This document shows, one piece after another, positions 25,569 to 33,452 of a stretch of 64,000 bases of DNA. The stretch lies in the NCBI GenBank assembly GCA_030649945.1, contig JAUSFE010000003.1:98125-162124 (forward strand), written 5' to 3'. Position 1 is the stretch's first letter. The number at the start of each line of letters is the position of its first letter. The notes below the pieces were generated by a model. It had not been told where the DNA came from. It made no database searches and was given only the letters and a program-made list of their open reading frames with translations. This stretch comes from Dehalococcoidia bacterium (GTDB taxonomy: Bacteria > Chloroflexota > Dehalococcoidia > SM23-28-2 > RBG-16-64-32). Both the position numbers and the translations under genes were made by a program.

Positions 25569-26873
25569 TCAGTCCTCTACCCGCAGGACGTTGCCTACGT
25601 GCCGCACCTCTTCCAGGCTCTCAATCTGCTGGATGCCGGCCTGGACCGCCGCCTCGCGCGCCGCGTGGGTCATGATTACGATCTCCGCCGTCTGGGCCGC
25701 CTCGTCCGTCTCCTTCTGGATGACGGAGGCGATGCTCACCTGGTTATCGCCGAAGCAGCGGGCGATGCCGGCCAGGACGCCGGGCCTGTCCGTGACCTCC
25801 ACGCGGAGGTAATACCTGGAGACGAGCTCTGCCATGGGCTTCACGGCTACAGCCGCAGTATAACGCCAGGGGGAGGGCCGGCTGCCCTGGGCGATGGAGC
25901 GGGCGGCGTCCAGCACGTCGGCCATGATGGCGGAGGTGGTGGGCAGCGGGCCGGCGCCGGCGCCCTGGAAGAGGACGCGGCCGATGAGATCGCCCTCCAC
26001 CTGCACGGCGTTGAGCACACCGTCAACCTTCGCCAGCAGCTCGTCGGCGGCGATGAGCGCGGGGTGCACCCGGACCTGGATGGCGTCCGCCGGCGGCGGG
26101 TCACGCCTGGCGATGGCCAGGAGCTTGATGGCGTACCCCAGCTCTGCCGCGTAGCGGAAGTCGCGCGGCTCCAGGCGGGTAATGCCCTCGCGGTAGATGT
26201 CCTCCGGGCGCACGCGGGTGTGGAAGGCCAGGCTGGCGAGGATGGCCAGCTTGTAGGCGGCATCATGGCCCTCGACGTCGTTAGCGGGGTGTGGCTCGGC
26301 GTAGCCCAGGTCCTGGGCCTGGCGGAGCGCCACGTTGAAGGAGATCTCCTCGGCGCTCATGCGCGTCAGGATGTAGTTGGTGGTGCCGTTGATGATGGCG
26401 CGCAGGCTGGTGATCTCGTTGGCGGAGAGGTCGCGCTTGAGGGGCGAGATGATGGGGATGCCGCCGCCGACGCTGGCCTCGTAGAGGATATCAACGCCGG
26501 CACGCCCGGCCTCCGCCAGCAGCTCCGGGCCGTGCTTCGCCATCACCTCCTTGTTGGCGGTGACGACGTAGCGCCCCTGCTTGAGCGCGCGCTCGATGTA
26601 CTCGCGCGCCGGGTGCTCGCCGCCGATGACTTCGACGACGATATCAGCGTCGGCGTCCAGGGCCTCTTCGGCGTCGGTCGTGATCAGGGAGCGGTCGACC
26701 TGAACGCTGCGCTCACGCGAAGGGTCGCGGACAAGGATGCGGCGCAGGACCAGGGGGACGCCGACGCGCCGGGAGTAGCTCTCGGCCTTCTCCAGGAGGG
26801 CGCGGGCCACGCCGCCGCCGACGACGCCCAGCCCCAGCAGAGTGATGCCTATCTGTGAGCGGCCCCCCATCAA
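25569..26873 (-). CDS. hom: Homoserine dehydrogenase with ACT domain
   Basis: A 434-residue NAD(P)-dependent enzyme reducing aspartate semialdehyde to homoserine in the Thr/Met pathway. The nucleotide-binding LLGLGVVGGGVARALL (about 12-27), the TANKEVMAKHG segment and the catalytic-domain signature EPHPANDVEGHDAAYKLAIL are intact. A C-terminal ACT domain (about 350-434, EVTDRPGVLAGIA) implies feedback control by threonine. It starts 6 nt after the PPIase stop. Together with thrC it gives two consecutive threonine-branch enzymes in one region. Confidence 0.95.
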   Translation of the reverse strand: MMGGRSQIGITLLGLGVVGGGVARALLEKAESYSRRVGVPLVLRRILVRDPSRERSVQVDRSLITTDAEEALDADADIVVEVIGGEHPAREYIERALKQGRYVVTANKEVMAKHGPELLAEAGRAGVDILYEASVGGGIPIISPLKRDLSANEITSLRAIINGTTNYILTRMSAEEISFNVALRQAQDLGYAEPHPANDVEGHDAAYKLAILASLAFHTRVRPEDIYREGITRLEPRDFRYAAELGYAIKLLAIARRDPPPADAIQVRVHPALIAADELLAKVDGVLNAVQVEGDLIGRVLFQGAGAGPLPTTSAIMADVLDAARSIAQGSRPSPWRYTAAVAVKPMAELVSRYYLRVEVTDRPGVLAGIARCFGDNQVSIASVIQKETDEAAQTAEIVIMTHAAREAAVQAGIQQIESLEEVRHVGNVLRVED

Positions 26874-26879
26874 CGCCGC

Positions 26880-27899
26880 CTACTGCGTGTACGCGTGTTT
26901 TACGACGTATTTTATCTTGTCCGCGTCGCCGCTCGTGGTGTCCATGGCGTTGGTGATGGTGAGGCCGTCACGCTTCTCTTTCAGCCACTCCTGCATCGCC
27001 TTGCCGGAAAGCACACTCTTTTTGTCCTCGTCCAGGGGGCGGTCGGCCTGCTTTTCCAGCACCTGGTAGACGAAGGCGCCGGTCTCCGTGGGGAAGGTGG
27101 TGATATGGCTGGCATCCAGCGCAAAGAGAGCGTCCTCCGTGGCCTTGTCCAGGAAGCCGCGGGGCACCCAGCCCGCGTCGCCGCCAATGTCCTTCGTAGC
27201 ACCGTCCCCGGACTTCTGAGACGCCAGCTCCGCAAAGTCCGCACCGGCCTCTATCTGCGCCAGCAGGGCATCAGCCTCAACGAGTGTGGCGACCTGGATC
27301 TGGCGGTAGTGGACGGACTCCGCGGCGGCGGGTAGCTCTGCCGTGAACTTATCGGAGAGCTTCTTGAACAGGACCGTCGCCTTGATCTTGTCGCGGTACT
27401 GTTGCTCGGCGAGGCCGTTGCGCACCAGCTCTTCCTGCACGCGCGTCTGGAAGTTCGGGTCGTCCGCCGTGACGCCGAGCTGCTTGGCGATCTCCTCGTT
27501 GACCTCTTGATCCGTCGCGCCCTGCTCCTTCTCCGAGGCGAAGCGCAGGAGCACGGTCTCCGCGATGAGCTGCTCCACGAGGGAGGGTATGGCGACCTGG
27601 GGCTGGGCCCCCTGGCTTCCCGCTCCGCCGGACTGCTGGACAAACGTCTTGAGCCGGCTGGCAAATTCGCGGACTGTGTACTCCGAATCGTCGATCTGGA
27701 GGGCGGCGGAGCCGGGGCGGTTGCGGTCCTGGATGTAGTCTGAGAGGAAGCCGAAACCGATGAGGCCCAGGGCGGCGACGATGAGCAGGACGACGGCGAC
27801 GGCGCCGAAGAACCTGGGACTGCGCCCGGCAAACGGGCGGGAGATGGCGCCGTGGTCGCGCTCCCAGACGGGCGTGGGGATCTTCCGTCTCTTAGGCAA
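26880..27899 (-). CDS. Membrane-anchored parvulin-type peptidyl-prolyl isomerase
   Basis: A 339-residue PrsA/SurA-like folding factor. One transmembrane helix (about 31-50, FGAVAVVLLIVAALGLIGFG) anchors the protein with the rest outside. An N-terminal SurA-like helical region is followed by a rotamase core (about 195-290) with the typical DFAELASQKSGDGATKDIGG and GDAGWVPRG segments. It probably helps exported proteins fold. It lies 64 nt downstream of rpsR. Confidence 0.87.
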   Translation of the reverse strand: MPKRRKIPTPVWERDHGAISRPFAGRSPRFFGAVAVVLLIVAALGLIGFGFLSDYIQDRNRPGSAALQIDDSEYTVREFASRLKTFVQQSGGAGSQGAQPQVAIPSLVEQLIAETVLLRFASEKEQGATDQEVNEEIAKQLGVTADDPNFQTRVQEELVRNGLAEQQYRDKIKATVLFKKLSDKFTAELPAAAESVHYRQIQVATLVEADALLAQIEAGADFAELASQKSGDGATKDIGGDAGWVPRGFLDKATEDALFALDASHITTFPTETGAFVYQVLEKQADRPLDEDKKSVLSGKAMQEWLKEKRDGLTITNAMDTTSGDADKIKYVVKHAYTQ

Positions 27900-27963
27900 G
27901 CGCGGGACTCCTGCGTGGGCCTGGAAGGGGGTGCATGCTGGCTGACGTGGGCCTCCGGCCGGC

Positions 27964-28398
27964 CTAGCGGTGGCCGCCCTGAGTGCCGCGCAGGTGTTCC
28001 GGGCTGTAGGGGAGGAGCGCCAGGTGGCGGGCGCGCTTGATGGCGCGGGCCAGGGCGCGCTGGTGCTTGGCGCAGGCGCTGCTTTTGCGGCGGGTCTCTA
28101 TGCGGGCGCGGTCGGAGATGAAGCGGCGGAGGAAAGAGACGTTCTTGTAGTCCACCACCTTGATCTTGTCCGCACACATGATGCAGACCCGCCGCCTGCG
28201 GCCGCCACGGTACTTGGTCCGATCATCGGCTGCCCCGCCGCCGCCGCGGGCGTAGCCGCCCTCGCTGCGGGCGGGACGCTCCTCAAAGGCGGCGGGCCGA
28301 GCGGGACGCTCCTCAGGGGCGGCCTGAGCGGGCGCTGCCTCCACGGCGCCGCCCCCTGTTTCGCTTTCGTTTCCGGTTTCAGGCTCGGTTACCATCAT
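27964..28398 (-). CDS. rpsR: Ribosomal protein S18 (bS18) with long N-terminal extension
   Basis: Residues about 68-144 form S18 (RRVCIMCADKIKVVDYKN, FISDRARIETRRKSSACAKHQ, AIKRARHLALLPYS), which binds 16S rRNA with S6 on the platform. The first ~65 residues are rich in Glu, Pro, Ala and Gly (EERPARP repeats) and are not part of the fold; S18 normally has 75-95 residues. Two conserved CxxC-like cysteine pairs suggest the zinc-binding form. The gene follows ssb after 5 nt. Confidence 0.94.
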   Translation of the reverse strand: MMVTEPETGNESETGGGAVEAAPAQAAPEERPARPAAFEERPARSEGGYARGGGGAADDRTKYRGGRRRRVCIMCADKIKVVDYKNVSFLRRFISDRARIETRRKSSACAKHQRALARAIKRARHLALLPYSPEHLRGTQGGHR

Positions 28399-28403
28399 CA
28401 GTC

Positions 28404-28820
28404 CTATTCGAATGGAATGTCTTCCGGCTCCACGTCCACGGTTTCGTGAGTTTCGTGAGTTTCATGCTCTTCGGGCAGCGGCGCTCCCGGCGCCCTGTCC
28501 AGGAACATCACGCGCTCCGCCACGACCTCTGTGCGGTAGCGGCGCTGCCCGTCCGGGGTGTCCCAGGAGCGGGTGCGCAGGCGGCCCTCCACGTAGACGC
28601 GGCGGCCCTTCTGCAGGAACTGGCTGCACTGCTCCGCCAGCTTGCGCCAGGCGACGACGGCGAACCACTCTGTCTCCTCACGCCGCTCGCCATCCGGGGT
28701 GTCCCAGTTGCGGCTGGAGGCGACGCGGAAGCTGGTCATAGCGGTGCCGTCCGCCATGTAGCGCATCTCCGGGTCCGCGCCCAGGTTGCCGATGATCATG
28801 ACCTTGTTCAGGCCTGCCAT
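28404..28820 (-). CDS. ssb: Single-stranded DNA-binding protein
   Basis: The ATG at 28,818-28,820 (MAGLNKVMIIGNLGADPEMR) gives 138 residues. The OB-fold is complete, with ETEWFAVVAWRKLAEQC and GRRVYVEGRLRTRSW, and the acidic C-terminal tip EPEDIPFE is the protein-interaction tail of SSB. It coats single-stranded DNA in replication and repair. It sits between rpsF and rpsR, the widespread rpsF-ssb-rpsR arrangement. Confidence 0.95.
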   Translation of the reverse strand: MAGLNKVMIIGNLGADPEMRYMADGTAMTSFRVASSRNWDTPDGERREETEWFAVVAWRKLAEQCSQFLQKGRRVYVEGRLRTRSWDTPDGQRRYRTEVVAERVMFLDRAPGAPLPEEHETHETHETVDVEPEDIPFE

Positions 28821-28821
28821 T

Positions 28822-29205
28822 TCAGTTTTCCTCCACGGCTTGGGCCTGCGGTTCAACTTCCACAGCCTGCGGTGTCACTTCCACGGCCGGTGGCTTCCCT
28901 TCCACAGCCGGCGATTTCACTTCCTCCAGCCTCACCACAAGATGCCGCAGGACGTCTTCCGCCAGATCCAGGTTGCCCTCCAGGGCCCTCACTGCCTGCG
29001 GGTCAAGGGCGAAGTGGGTGACCACGTAGAAGGCCTCGGTGAAGCGACGGATGGGGTAGGCCAGCCGCCTGCGGCCCCACTGGTCCACTGTCCTGATCTC
29101 GCCGCCGCGCTCCTGGATGAACTGGCTCACGCGCTCTACGGTGGCGGGCAGGCCCTCATCGCCCACCTCCGGGCTTACCACCATCACTAGCTCGTAATCG
29201 CGCAC
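28822..29205 (-). CDS. rpsF: Ribosomal protein S6 (bS6) with repetitive tail
   Basis: Residues 1 to about 95 are S6 (MRDYELVMVVSPEVGDE, WGRRRLAYPIRRFTEAFYVV), the partner of S18 on the 30S platform. The C-terminal 30 residues consist of short AVEV-P-Q repeats. Total length 127 against about 95-130 in the family. It is the first gene after a promoter with an extended -10 box and is followed by ssb after 1 nt. Confidence 0.94.
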   Translation of the reverse strand: MRDYELVMVVSPEVGDEGLPATVERVSQFIQERGGEIRTVDQWGRRRLAYPIRRFTEAFYVVTHFALDPQAVRALEGNLDLAEDVLRHLVVRLEEVKSPAVEGKPPAVEVTPQAVEVEPQAQAVEEN

Positions 29206-29510
29206 GAAAATCCTCTCAGTAACACAATGCTAAACGCCCGAGAGGTCGCGGCCCACCGGGGCCACCCCACGGGCAGAGCGCATTATAGCACGGCCATTTC
29301 GCGGGGAACAACACGCGGACGGCAGCGCACGGCCCGCGGGTGGGACCGTTCTGGCGAGACCAACCGCCTGCCGCCGCTCATCCCTTCGGCTTCGCTCAGG
29401 ACAGGCCTACGAGAGCCCTTCGACAGGCTCAGGACAGGCCTCAGGATGAGCGGAGCAGAGAGCGCCGCACTGCCTGGAGCGGGTGTGATCCGGGACGCGG
29501 CTGACCCCGC
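29206..29510. other. Intergenic region upstream of rpsF and downstream of glyA
   Basis: It contains the rpsF promoter (29,282-29,290) and, at about 29,391-29,455, two copies of the CTTCGACAGGCTCAGGACAG repeat family. No further gene is seen. Confidence 0.6.
29282..29290 (-). promoter_or_regulatory. Extended -10 promoter for rpsF-ssb-rpsR
   Basis: On the minus strand TGCTATAAT is a perfect -10 hexamer with the TGn extension. It lies 77 nt before the rpsF ATG. The -35 region (TGTTCC/TTGTTC) is weak, as is common with extended -10 elements. Confidence 0.65.
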
Positions 29511-30773
29511 TCACGCCCGCACGCCGGCGCGGTCCGTGATGCCCGGCACCGGGAAGGCGGAGGCCAGCTCCCGCACCTCGCCTGCCACTTGCGCCAGCGC
29601 GGCCTCGTCCTGCGCATTCTCCAGCGCCCGGGCGATGAGCGAGGCCACGGCGCGCATCTCCTGCGGGCCCATGCCGCGCGTGGTCAGCGCCGGCGTGCCG
29701 ATGCGCACGCCGCTGCCCTGCAGCGGGGGCCGCGTGTCGTACGGGATGGTGTTGCGGTTCACGGTGATGTCCACCTTCTCCAGCAGGCGCTCGGCGTCGC
29801 GGCCGCTGAAACCCTTGACGCCCACATCCACCAGCATCAGGTGGTTGTCCGTGCCGCCGGAGACCAGGCGGAAGCCCAGCCGCTGCAGCTCCTCAGCCAG
29901 CGTCTGGGCGTTATCGATGATGGCCTGGGCGTAGTGCTTGAAGTCCGGTTGCAACGCCTCGCCGAAGCAGACGGCCTTGGCGGCGATGATGTGCATGTGC
30001 GGGCCGCCCTGGACGCCCGGGAAGACCGTCTTATCGATCGGCTGGGCCAGCTCCTCGTCGCAGAGGATGAAGCCGCTGCGGGGGCCGCGCAGGGTCTTGG
30101 TCGTGGTGGAGGTGATGACCTGCGCCAGGCCGACGGGCGAGGGGTGCAGGCCGGCGGCGACGAGGCCGGCGATGTGCGCCATGTCCGCGAACAGGTACGC
30201 GCCCACGCTGTCCGCGATCTCGCGGGCCCTGGCGAAGTCGATGATGCGCGGGTAAGCGGTGGCGCCGACAACGATTATCTTCGGGCGGTGCTCGCGGGCC
30301 AGCGCGGCCATCTCGTCGTAGTCGATGTACTCGGTCTCGCGGTTGACGCTGTACGGCACGAAGTTATAGAGCTTGCCGGAGAAGTTGACCTCGCGGCCGT
30401 GGGTGAGGTGGCCGCCCTGGGCCAGGTTCATGCCCATGGCCACATCGCCGATGTTGATGAGGGCGAAGTAGACGGCGAGGTTGGCCTCGGCGCCGGAGTT
30501 GGACTGGACGTTGGCGTGCTCCGCCCCGAACAGCTCTTTGGCGCGGGCGATGGCCAGGCGCTCGGCCTCGTCCACCACCTGGCAGCCGCCGTAGTAGCGC
30601 TTGCCGGGGTAGCCCTCCGCGTACTTATTGGTGAGGACGGAGCCCATGGCCTCCAGCACCGCCGCGCTGGTGTAGTTCTCGGAGGCGATCAACTCCAGGC
30701 CGAGGCGCTGGCGGTCCTCTTCGCGGCGGATGATATCGGCGACGGTGGGGTCGCTGTGTTCGAGATGGCTCAT
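29511..30773 (-). CDS. glyA: Serine hydroxymethyltransferase
   Basis: A 420-residue PLP enzyme interconverting serine and glycine with tetrahydrofolate. The N-terminal [19 protein letters not shown], the [13 protein letters not shown] segment and the Schiff-base lysine region [16 protein letters not shown] are intact. Length and start (ATG) match the family. It appears to be its own transcription unit, with repeats on both sides. Confidence 0.97.
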   Translation of the reverse strand: MSHLEHSDPTVADIIRREEDRQRLGLELIASENYTSAAVLEAMGSVLTNKYAEGYPGKRYYGGCQVVDEAERLAIARAKELFGAEHANVQSNSGAEANLAVYFALINIGDVAMGMNLAQGGHLTHGREVNFSGKLYNFVPYSVNRETEYIDYDEMAALAREHRPKIIVVGATAYPRIIDFARAREIADSVGAYLFADMAHIAGLVAAGLHPSPVGLAQVITSTTTKTLRGPRSGFILCDEELAQPIDKTVFPGVQGGPHMHIIAAKAVCFGEALQPDFKHYAQAIIDNAQTLAEELQRLGFRLVSGGTDNHLMLVDVGVKGFSGRDAERLLEKVDITVNRNTIPYDTRPPLQGSGVRIGTPALTTRGMGPQEMRAVASLIARALENAQDEAALAQVAGEVRELASAFPVPGITDRAGVRA

Positions 30774-31157
30774 GGGCTGCTCCTGCGGGAATGGGCCAAC
30801 GGGATCACCTAGAGATTACAGCAGCGGGCGGTGTTCCGCCATAGCGAAGGGTGGCGGGATAGCGCGGCGTGGGCAGGGCGCAGCACGGCGGGGGGCCAGG
30901 CTGGCTCGATGGCCGGATGACGGAGAACAGCCGATCATTCCGCCGCCATCGCTGCGTGCTGCGCCCCTACGGGAGGGCGCCGGCTCATCCCGATGCTGCC
31001 AGGCGCATTCGTTCAGCGCCATCAGCGGTTCGCCGCGTAGGCCCGCGCGGGCAGGGACAGACCCCTTCGGCGAGCTCAGGGCAGGCTTCAGGTCTGTCCA
31101 AAGGACGCCCCGCTCGCCGTGATCGCCGGCCTATCGTGCACGGACGCGCCCTCGCTT

Positions 31158-31234
31158 GGACGCAGCTAAAGCTACGTCCCTAGGGGTGGGAGGCAGCGCC
31201 CGGCGTTTGGACGCAGCTAAAGCTACGTCCCTAC
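31158..31234. repeat. Two REP hairpins of the GACGCAGC subfamily
   Basis: GGACGCAGCT-AA-AGCTACGTCC at 31,158-31,179 (foot CTAG) and at 31,209-31,230 (foot CTAC, 31,231-31,234). A third copy just to the right was split by the IS1595 element. Confidence 0.8.
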
Positions 31235-31302
31235 GGGGGAGAGACGCCGCGCTGGCCGTGATTGCCGGCCTATCGTGCACGGACGCGCCCTCGTTTGACG
31301 CA

Positions 31303-31310
31303 GCTAAAGC
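31303..31310. repeat. Target-site duplication, left copy
   Basis: GCTAAAGC, repeated at 33,412-33,419 directly outside the right terminal repeat. Joining the flanks rebuilds a hairpin of the GACGCAGCTAAAGCTACGTC type, as in the intact copies at 31,158 and 31,209. The unbroken 8-bp duplication fits IS1595-family transposition. Confidence 0.9.
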
Positions 31311-31332
31311 GGGAATGGTCGGCTTGACACAC
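31311..31332. repeat. Left terminal inverted repeat of the IS1595 element
   Basis: 22 bp identical in inverted orientation to 33,390-33,411; contains TTGACA at 31,324-31,329. Confidence 0.92.
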
Positions 31333-31352
31333 TGGTCAGAACCTTCTACAAT
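31324..31352 (+). promoter_or_regulatory. Transposase promoter with -35 in the terminal repeat
   Basis: TTGACA (31,324-31,329), 17-nt spacer, TACAAT (31,347-31,352). The transposase ATG begins only 7 nt after the -10 box, so the transcript is likely leaderless. Confidence 0.82.
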
Positions 31353-31358
31353 TAGGGT

Positions 31359-32360
31359 ATGAACAGCGAACCTAGACACAGGGGCCACACCCCAAACCTG
31401 ACCGACACGCTGCGCACCGAAGCTGACGCACGCGCCTTCCTTGAGGCGAAGCGGTGGCCTAACGGGCTTGTCTGTGCGTTCGAGGACTGCGGCGGAGCCG
31501 GGATCATGCGCTACGAAGTGAAGGCCAGTGTCCGCAAGAATGGCCGCGCGGTGCCCGCCCGCTCGCTCTACAAGTGCAAGGCATGCGGCCGGCAGTTCAG
31601 CGTTACAAAGGGCACGATCTTCGAGGACAGCAAGATTCCGCTGCGAACGTGGCTTATAGTCGCTCAGCGCATGTGTGTGTCTAAGAAGTCGGTCAGCGCC
31701 CGTCAGATAGAGCGTGAGTTTGGCGTCACGCATGAGGCTGCCTGGTTCATGTGCCACCGTATTCGATGGGCGATGACGGACAAGAGTCCAATGCTTTTGA
31801 CCGGCACGATTGAAGCGGATGAAACGTACATCGGTGGGAAGCCTCGCGGCCACCGCGAGCATCGCATAAAGTCGCGCACGATGAGCGAAGCGATAACCGA
31901 ATCGTGGGCGAAGAAGACGCCTGTATTTGGAATAAGGGAACGCGGTGGACGCGTCCGCGCCAAGGTTATACCGAAGGTTACGCAACAGGCGGTTGAACGC
32001 ACCGTATTTCACGGCGTTGACCGTGCGAACGCGCGGCTCATGACTGACGATCATGCGGTGTACGCTCACATAAGCGCGATGCTGCCCCATGAAGTCATCC
32101 GCCACAAGAGCGAGTACGTGCGGGGCGACGTTCATACGCAGGGCATTGAGTCGTTTTGGGCGGTGCTCAAGCGCGGCCTGGTCGGGACGTACCACCACGT
32201 GGACGCGGGCTATCTTCCGCAGTATGTGGCCGAATACGAGTTCCGGCACAACACGCGCGATATAACCGACGCAGAGCGATTCAGCGCGCTCTTGGGCCAG
32301 GTTTCCGGACGGCTCGATTGGTACGTGGGGAAGCAGGCGAAGGGCGAGACGCCTTCTTAG
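31359..32360 (+). CDS. IS1595-family (ISXO2-like) DDE transposase
   Basis: A 333-residue transposase. An N-terminal zinc-ribbon region has CAFEDCGGAG and YKCKACGRQFSVTKGT. The DDE domain follows, with the first Asp in TIEADETYIGG (about 149-159), the second in LMTDDHAVY and the family's glutamate/asparagine region GIESFWAVLKRGLVGTYHHV, ending EYEFRHNTR. All motifs are intact, so it should be able to move the element. Its 3' end overlaps the minus-strand small gene by about 80 nt. Confidence 0.93.
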   Translation: MNSEPRHRGHTPNLTDTLRTEADARAFLEAKRWPNGLVCAFEDCGGAGIMRYEVKASVRKNGRAVPARSLYKCKACGRQFSVTKGTIFEDSKIPLRTWLIVAQRMCVSKKSVSARQIEREFGVTHEAAWFMCHRIRWAMTDKSPMLLTGTIEADETYIGGKPRGHREHRIKSRTMSEAITESWAKKTPVFGIRERGGRVRAKVIPKVTQQAVERTVFHGVDRANARLMTDDHAVYAHISAMLPHEVIRHKSEYVRGDVHTQGIESFWAVLKRGLVGTYHHVDAGYLPQYVAEYEFRHNTRDITDAERFSALLGQVSGRLDWYVGKQAKGETPS

Positions 32361-32463
32361 CTGCCTTTGGCATCGGCCCCGCGTGTATGAGCGTCTGTAG
32401 GACTTCGTCGAAGTCTCGGCCCGACAGGTCAAGAGGCTTCGCTTTAGGTTTGTCATTCGCCAT
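32281..32463 (-). CDS. Small basic protein encoded after the DUF3800 gene
   Basis: A 60-residue ORF starting MANDKPKAKPLDLSGRDFDE, followed by VLQTLIHAG and a Lys/Arg/Pro-rich tail. Its start overlaps the end of the DUF3800 gene by 11 nt and its end overlaps the transposase gene antisense. Short proteins with a PLDL...DFDE-like core are common beside DUF3800 and other small accessory genes, possibly as partners or antitoxins. That role is an inference. The overlap with the transposase lowers confidence. Confidence 0.55.
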   Translation of the reverse strand: MANDKPKAKPLDLSGRDFDEVLQTLIHAGPMPKAAKKASRPSPASPRTNRAVRKPGPRAR

Positions 32464-33301
32464 GCCCATAGTGTACCGCGATTTTGCCAAGGATTTCCTC
32501 ACTAATCCGTTGCACCCTTGATTCGTGAGCCTGACGATCATCAACAGAGATATAGCGATTCACCCGCGCGAACGCGGCTAACGCTTCCGCACGATCTGCC
32601 CCCAGTCCGTCGTCCCCATAAAGCACGTAGTGATGGACAAGATATGTGTACATGTCGGCCAATTGCAAGGGTTCATATTCCTCATCACAAGCGAAGGTGA
32701 GATCGCCCATCTTGCGCCATCCCTTCGCCTTGTGCCGCTTCATGTTCTTCCAGGTAATTTGGGCTAGAGGGGCGTATTCATTTTGCTCATCGAACCAAAG
32801 ATGAAGAACGGCCCCGTCGGGAACGTGCTCCACGATGCGCTGAACAAGGTCAATGAAGGACACGAACCAGGGTGCGGAAGGCTTGCCGGTACCAGACAGC
32901 CGCGCACTAAATTTGCCATCGCGCATGGACCACTTAATCAACGCGCCAGTAGAAATGCGCTGCCAGTCCTCCGATAGCTCCGAGAAGTCCGGGATATTCG
33001 TAACTGCGTTCGTCGGATTGAGCCGCTTGTCCTGCTGATAAAAAACGGAGATCAGCCCACGTTGAAACCTCAGTGCCTTGTCGCTCGTCCAGCCGTGATA
33101 AGGGCTATCCTTGCTCTTCCAGCCAGCGCGTGACCAAAAGTCCGTAGCGTGGAAGGCCGGAACGCTACCTAATGCCTCGCGCCAACGCGGCCTGAAAATC
33201 TTCCATTGGCGCTCGGAGGCAATGAATCCCGCGATGGCGCAGTACGGATCATCTCCCGTCCCGCCGCTTTCGTCTGCATAGGCGTGCAACTCTACGACCA
33301 T
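32453..33301 (-). CDS. DUF3800-family protein, passenger of the IS element
   Basis: A 282-residue protein with the DUF3800 hallmarks: an N-terminal AYADESG acidic motif, a middle FHATDFW segment, LWFDEQNEY and a C-terminal EPLQLADMYTYLVHHY. The family has an RNase H-like fold and is widespread on mobile elements; no activity is firmly established. The ATG at 33,299-33,301 with AGGGGA about 11 nt upstream is preferred over the first ATG at 33,370, because that one lies inside the -10 box of the inward promoter. Confidence 0.83.
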   Translation of the reverse strand: MVVELHAYADESGGTGDDPYCAIAGFIASERQWKIFRPRWREALGSVPAFHATDFWSRAGWKSKDSPYHGWTSDKALRFQRGLISVFYQQDKRLNPTNAVTNIPDFSELSEDWQRISTGALIKWSMRDGKFSARLSGTGKPSAPWFVSFIDLVQRIVEHVPDGAVLHLWFDEQNEYAPLAQITWKNMKRHKAKGWRKMGDLTFACDEEYEPLQLADMYTYLVHHYVLYGDDGLGADRAEALAAFARVNRYISVDDRQAHESRVQRISEEILGKIAVHYGHGE

Positions 33302-33368
33302 TATCAGGTGCTTCCCCTGGTCGTGCGGATAGTCGCCTCGGCTGGCGACGAACGTCTTACCGCACGTC

Positions 33369-33398
33369 ATCGTAGAGCCTCAGCGGGTGGTGTGTCAA
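33369..33398 (-). promoter_or_regulatory. Inward promoter of the passenger genes
   Basis: On the minus strand TTGACA (33,393-33,398, inside the terminal repeat), 18-nt spacer, TACGAT (33,369-33,374). Confidence 0.65.
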
Positions 33399-33411
33399 GC
33401 CGACCATTCCC
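33390..33411. repeat. Right terminal inverted repeat of the IS1595 element
   Basis: 22 bp, exact reverse complement of 31,311-31,332; followed by the right target duplication GCTAAAGC (33,412-33,419). Confidence 0.92.
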
Positions 33412-33430
33412 GCTAAAGCTACGTCCCTAC
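33412..33430. repeat. Right target duplication and remainder of the split REP
   Basis: GCTAAAGC followed by TACGTCC and CTAC (33,427-33,430), the second half of the hairpin interrupted by the IS element. A further partial copy with CTAC follows to about 33,447. Confidence 0.85.
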
Positions 33431-33452
33431 GGGTGTACGTCCCTACGTCTGC

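Larger units (their letters stand above)
30774..31310. other. Repeat-filled gap left of the IS1595 element
   Basis: No gene is seen. The stretch contains a partial GCTGCGCCCCTACGGG unit near 30,958, CTTCGGCGAGCTCAGGGCAG-type sequence near 31,066-31,110 (with a further partial unit) and GGACGCAGCTAAAGC hairpins from 31,158. The sequence GCCGTGATCGCCGGCCTATCGTGCACGGACGCGCCCTCG is present twice in near-identical form (about 31,118 and 31,255), so the region seems to have grown by local duplication. Confidence 0.6.
31311..33411. mobile_element. IS1595-family element with DUF3800 passenger
   Basis: A 2,101-bp element bounded by 22-bp perfect inverted repeats beginning GGGAATGGTCGGCTTGACAC and flanked by the 8-bp duplication GCTAAAGC. 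It contains an ISXO2-like transposase (plus), a DUF3800 gene and a small gene (minus). Each terminal repeat carries a TTGACA that serves as the -35 box of an inward promoter. The termini, target duplication and all frames are intact, so insertion is probably recent and the element may still move. The passenger genes are not needed for transposition in known relatives. Confidence 0.92.

Noticed and set aside
25140..26858. 572-codon plus-strand frame opposite hom and the coiled-coil gene
   Set aside because: It spans two real genes on the other strand and shows no recognisable domain; a shadow frame.
29391..29455. CTTCGACAGGCTCAGGACAG repeats as a rho-independent terminator
   Set aside because: The stems are weak and there is no T-run; the same motif occurs inside genes (for example at 14,571), so it is a dispersed repeat rather than a terminator.
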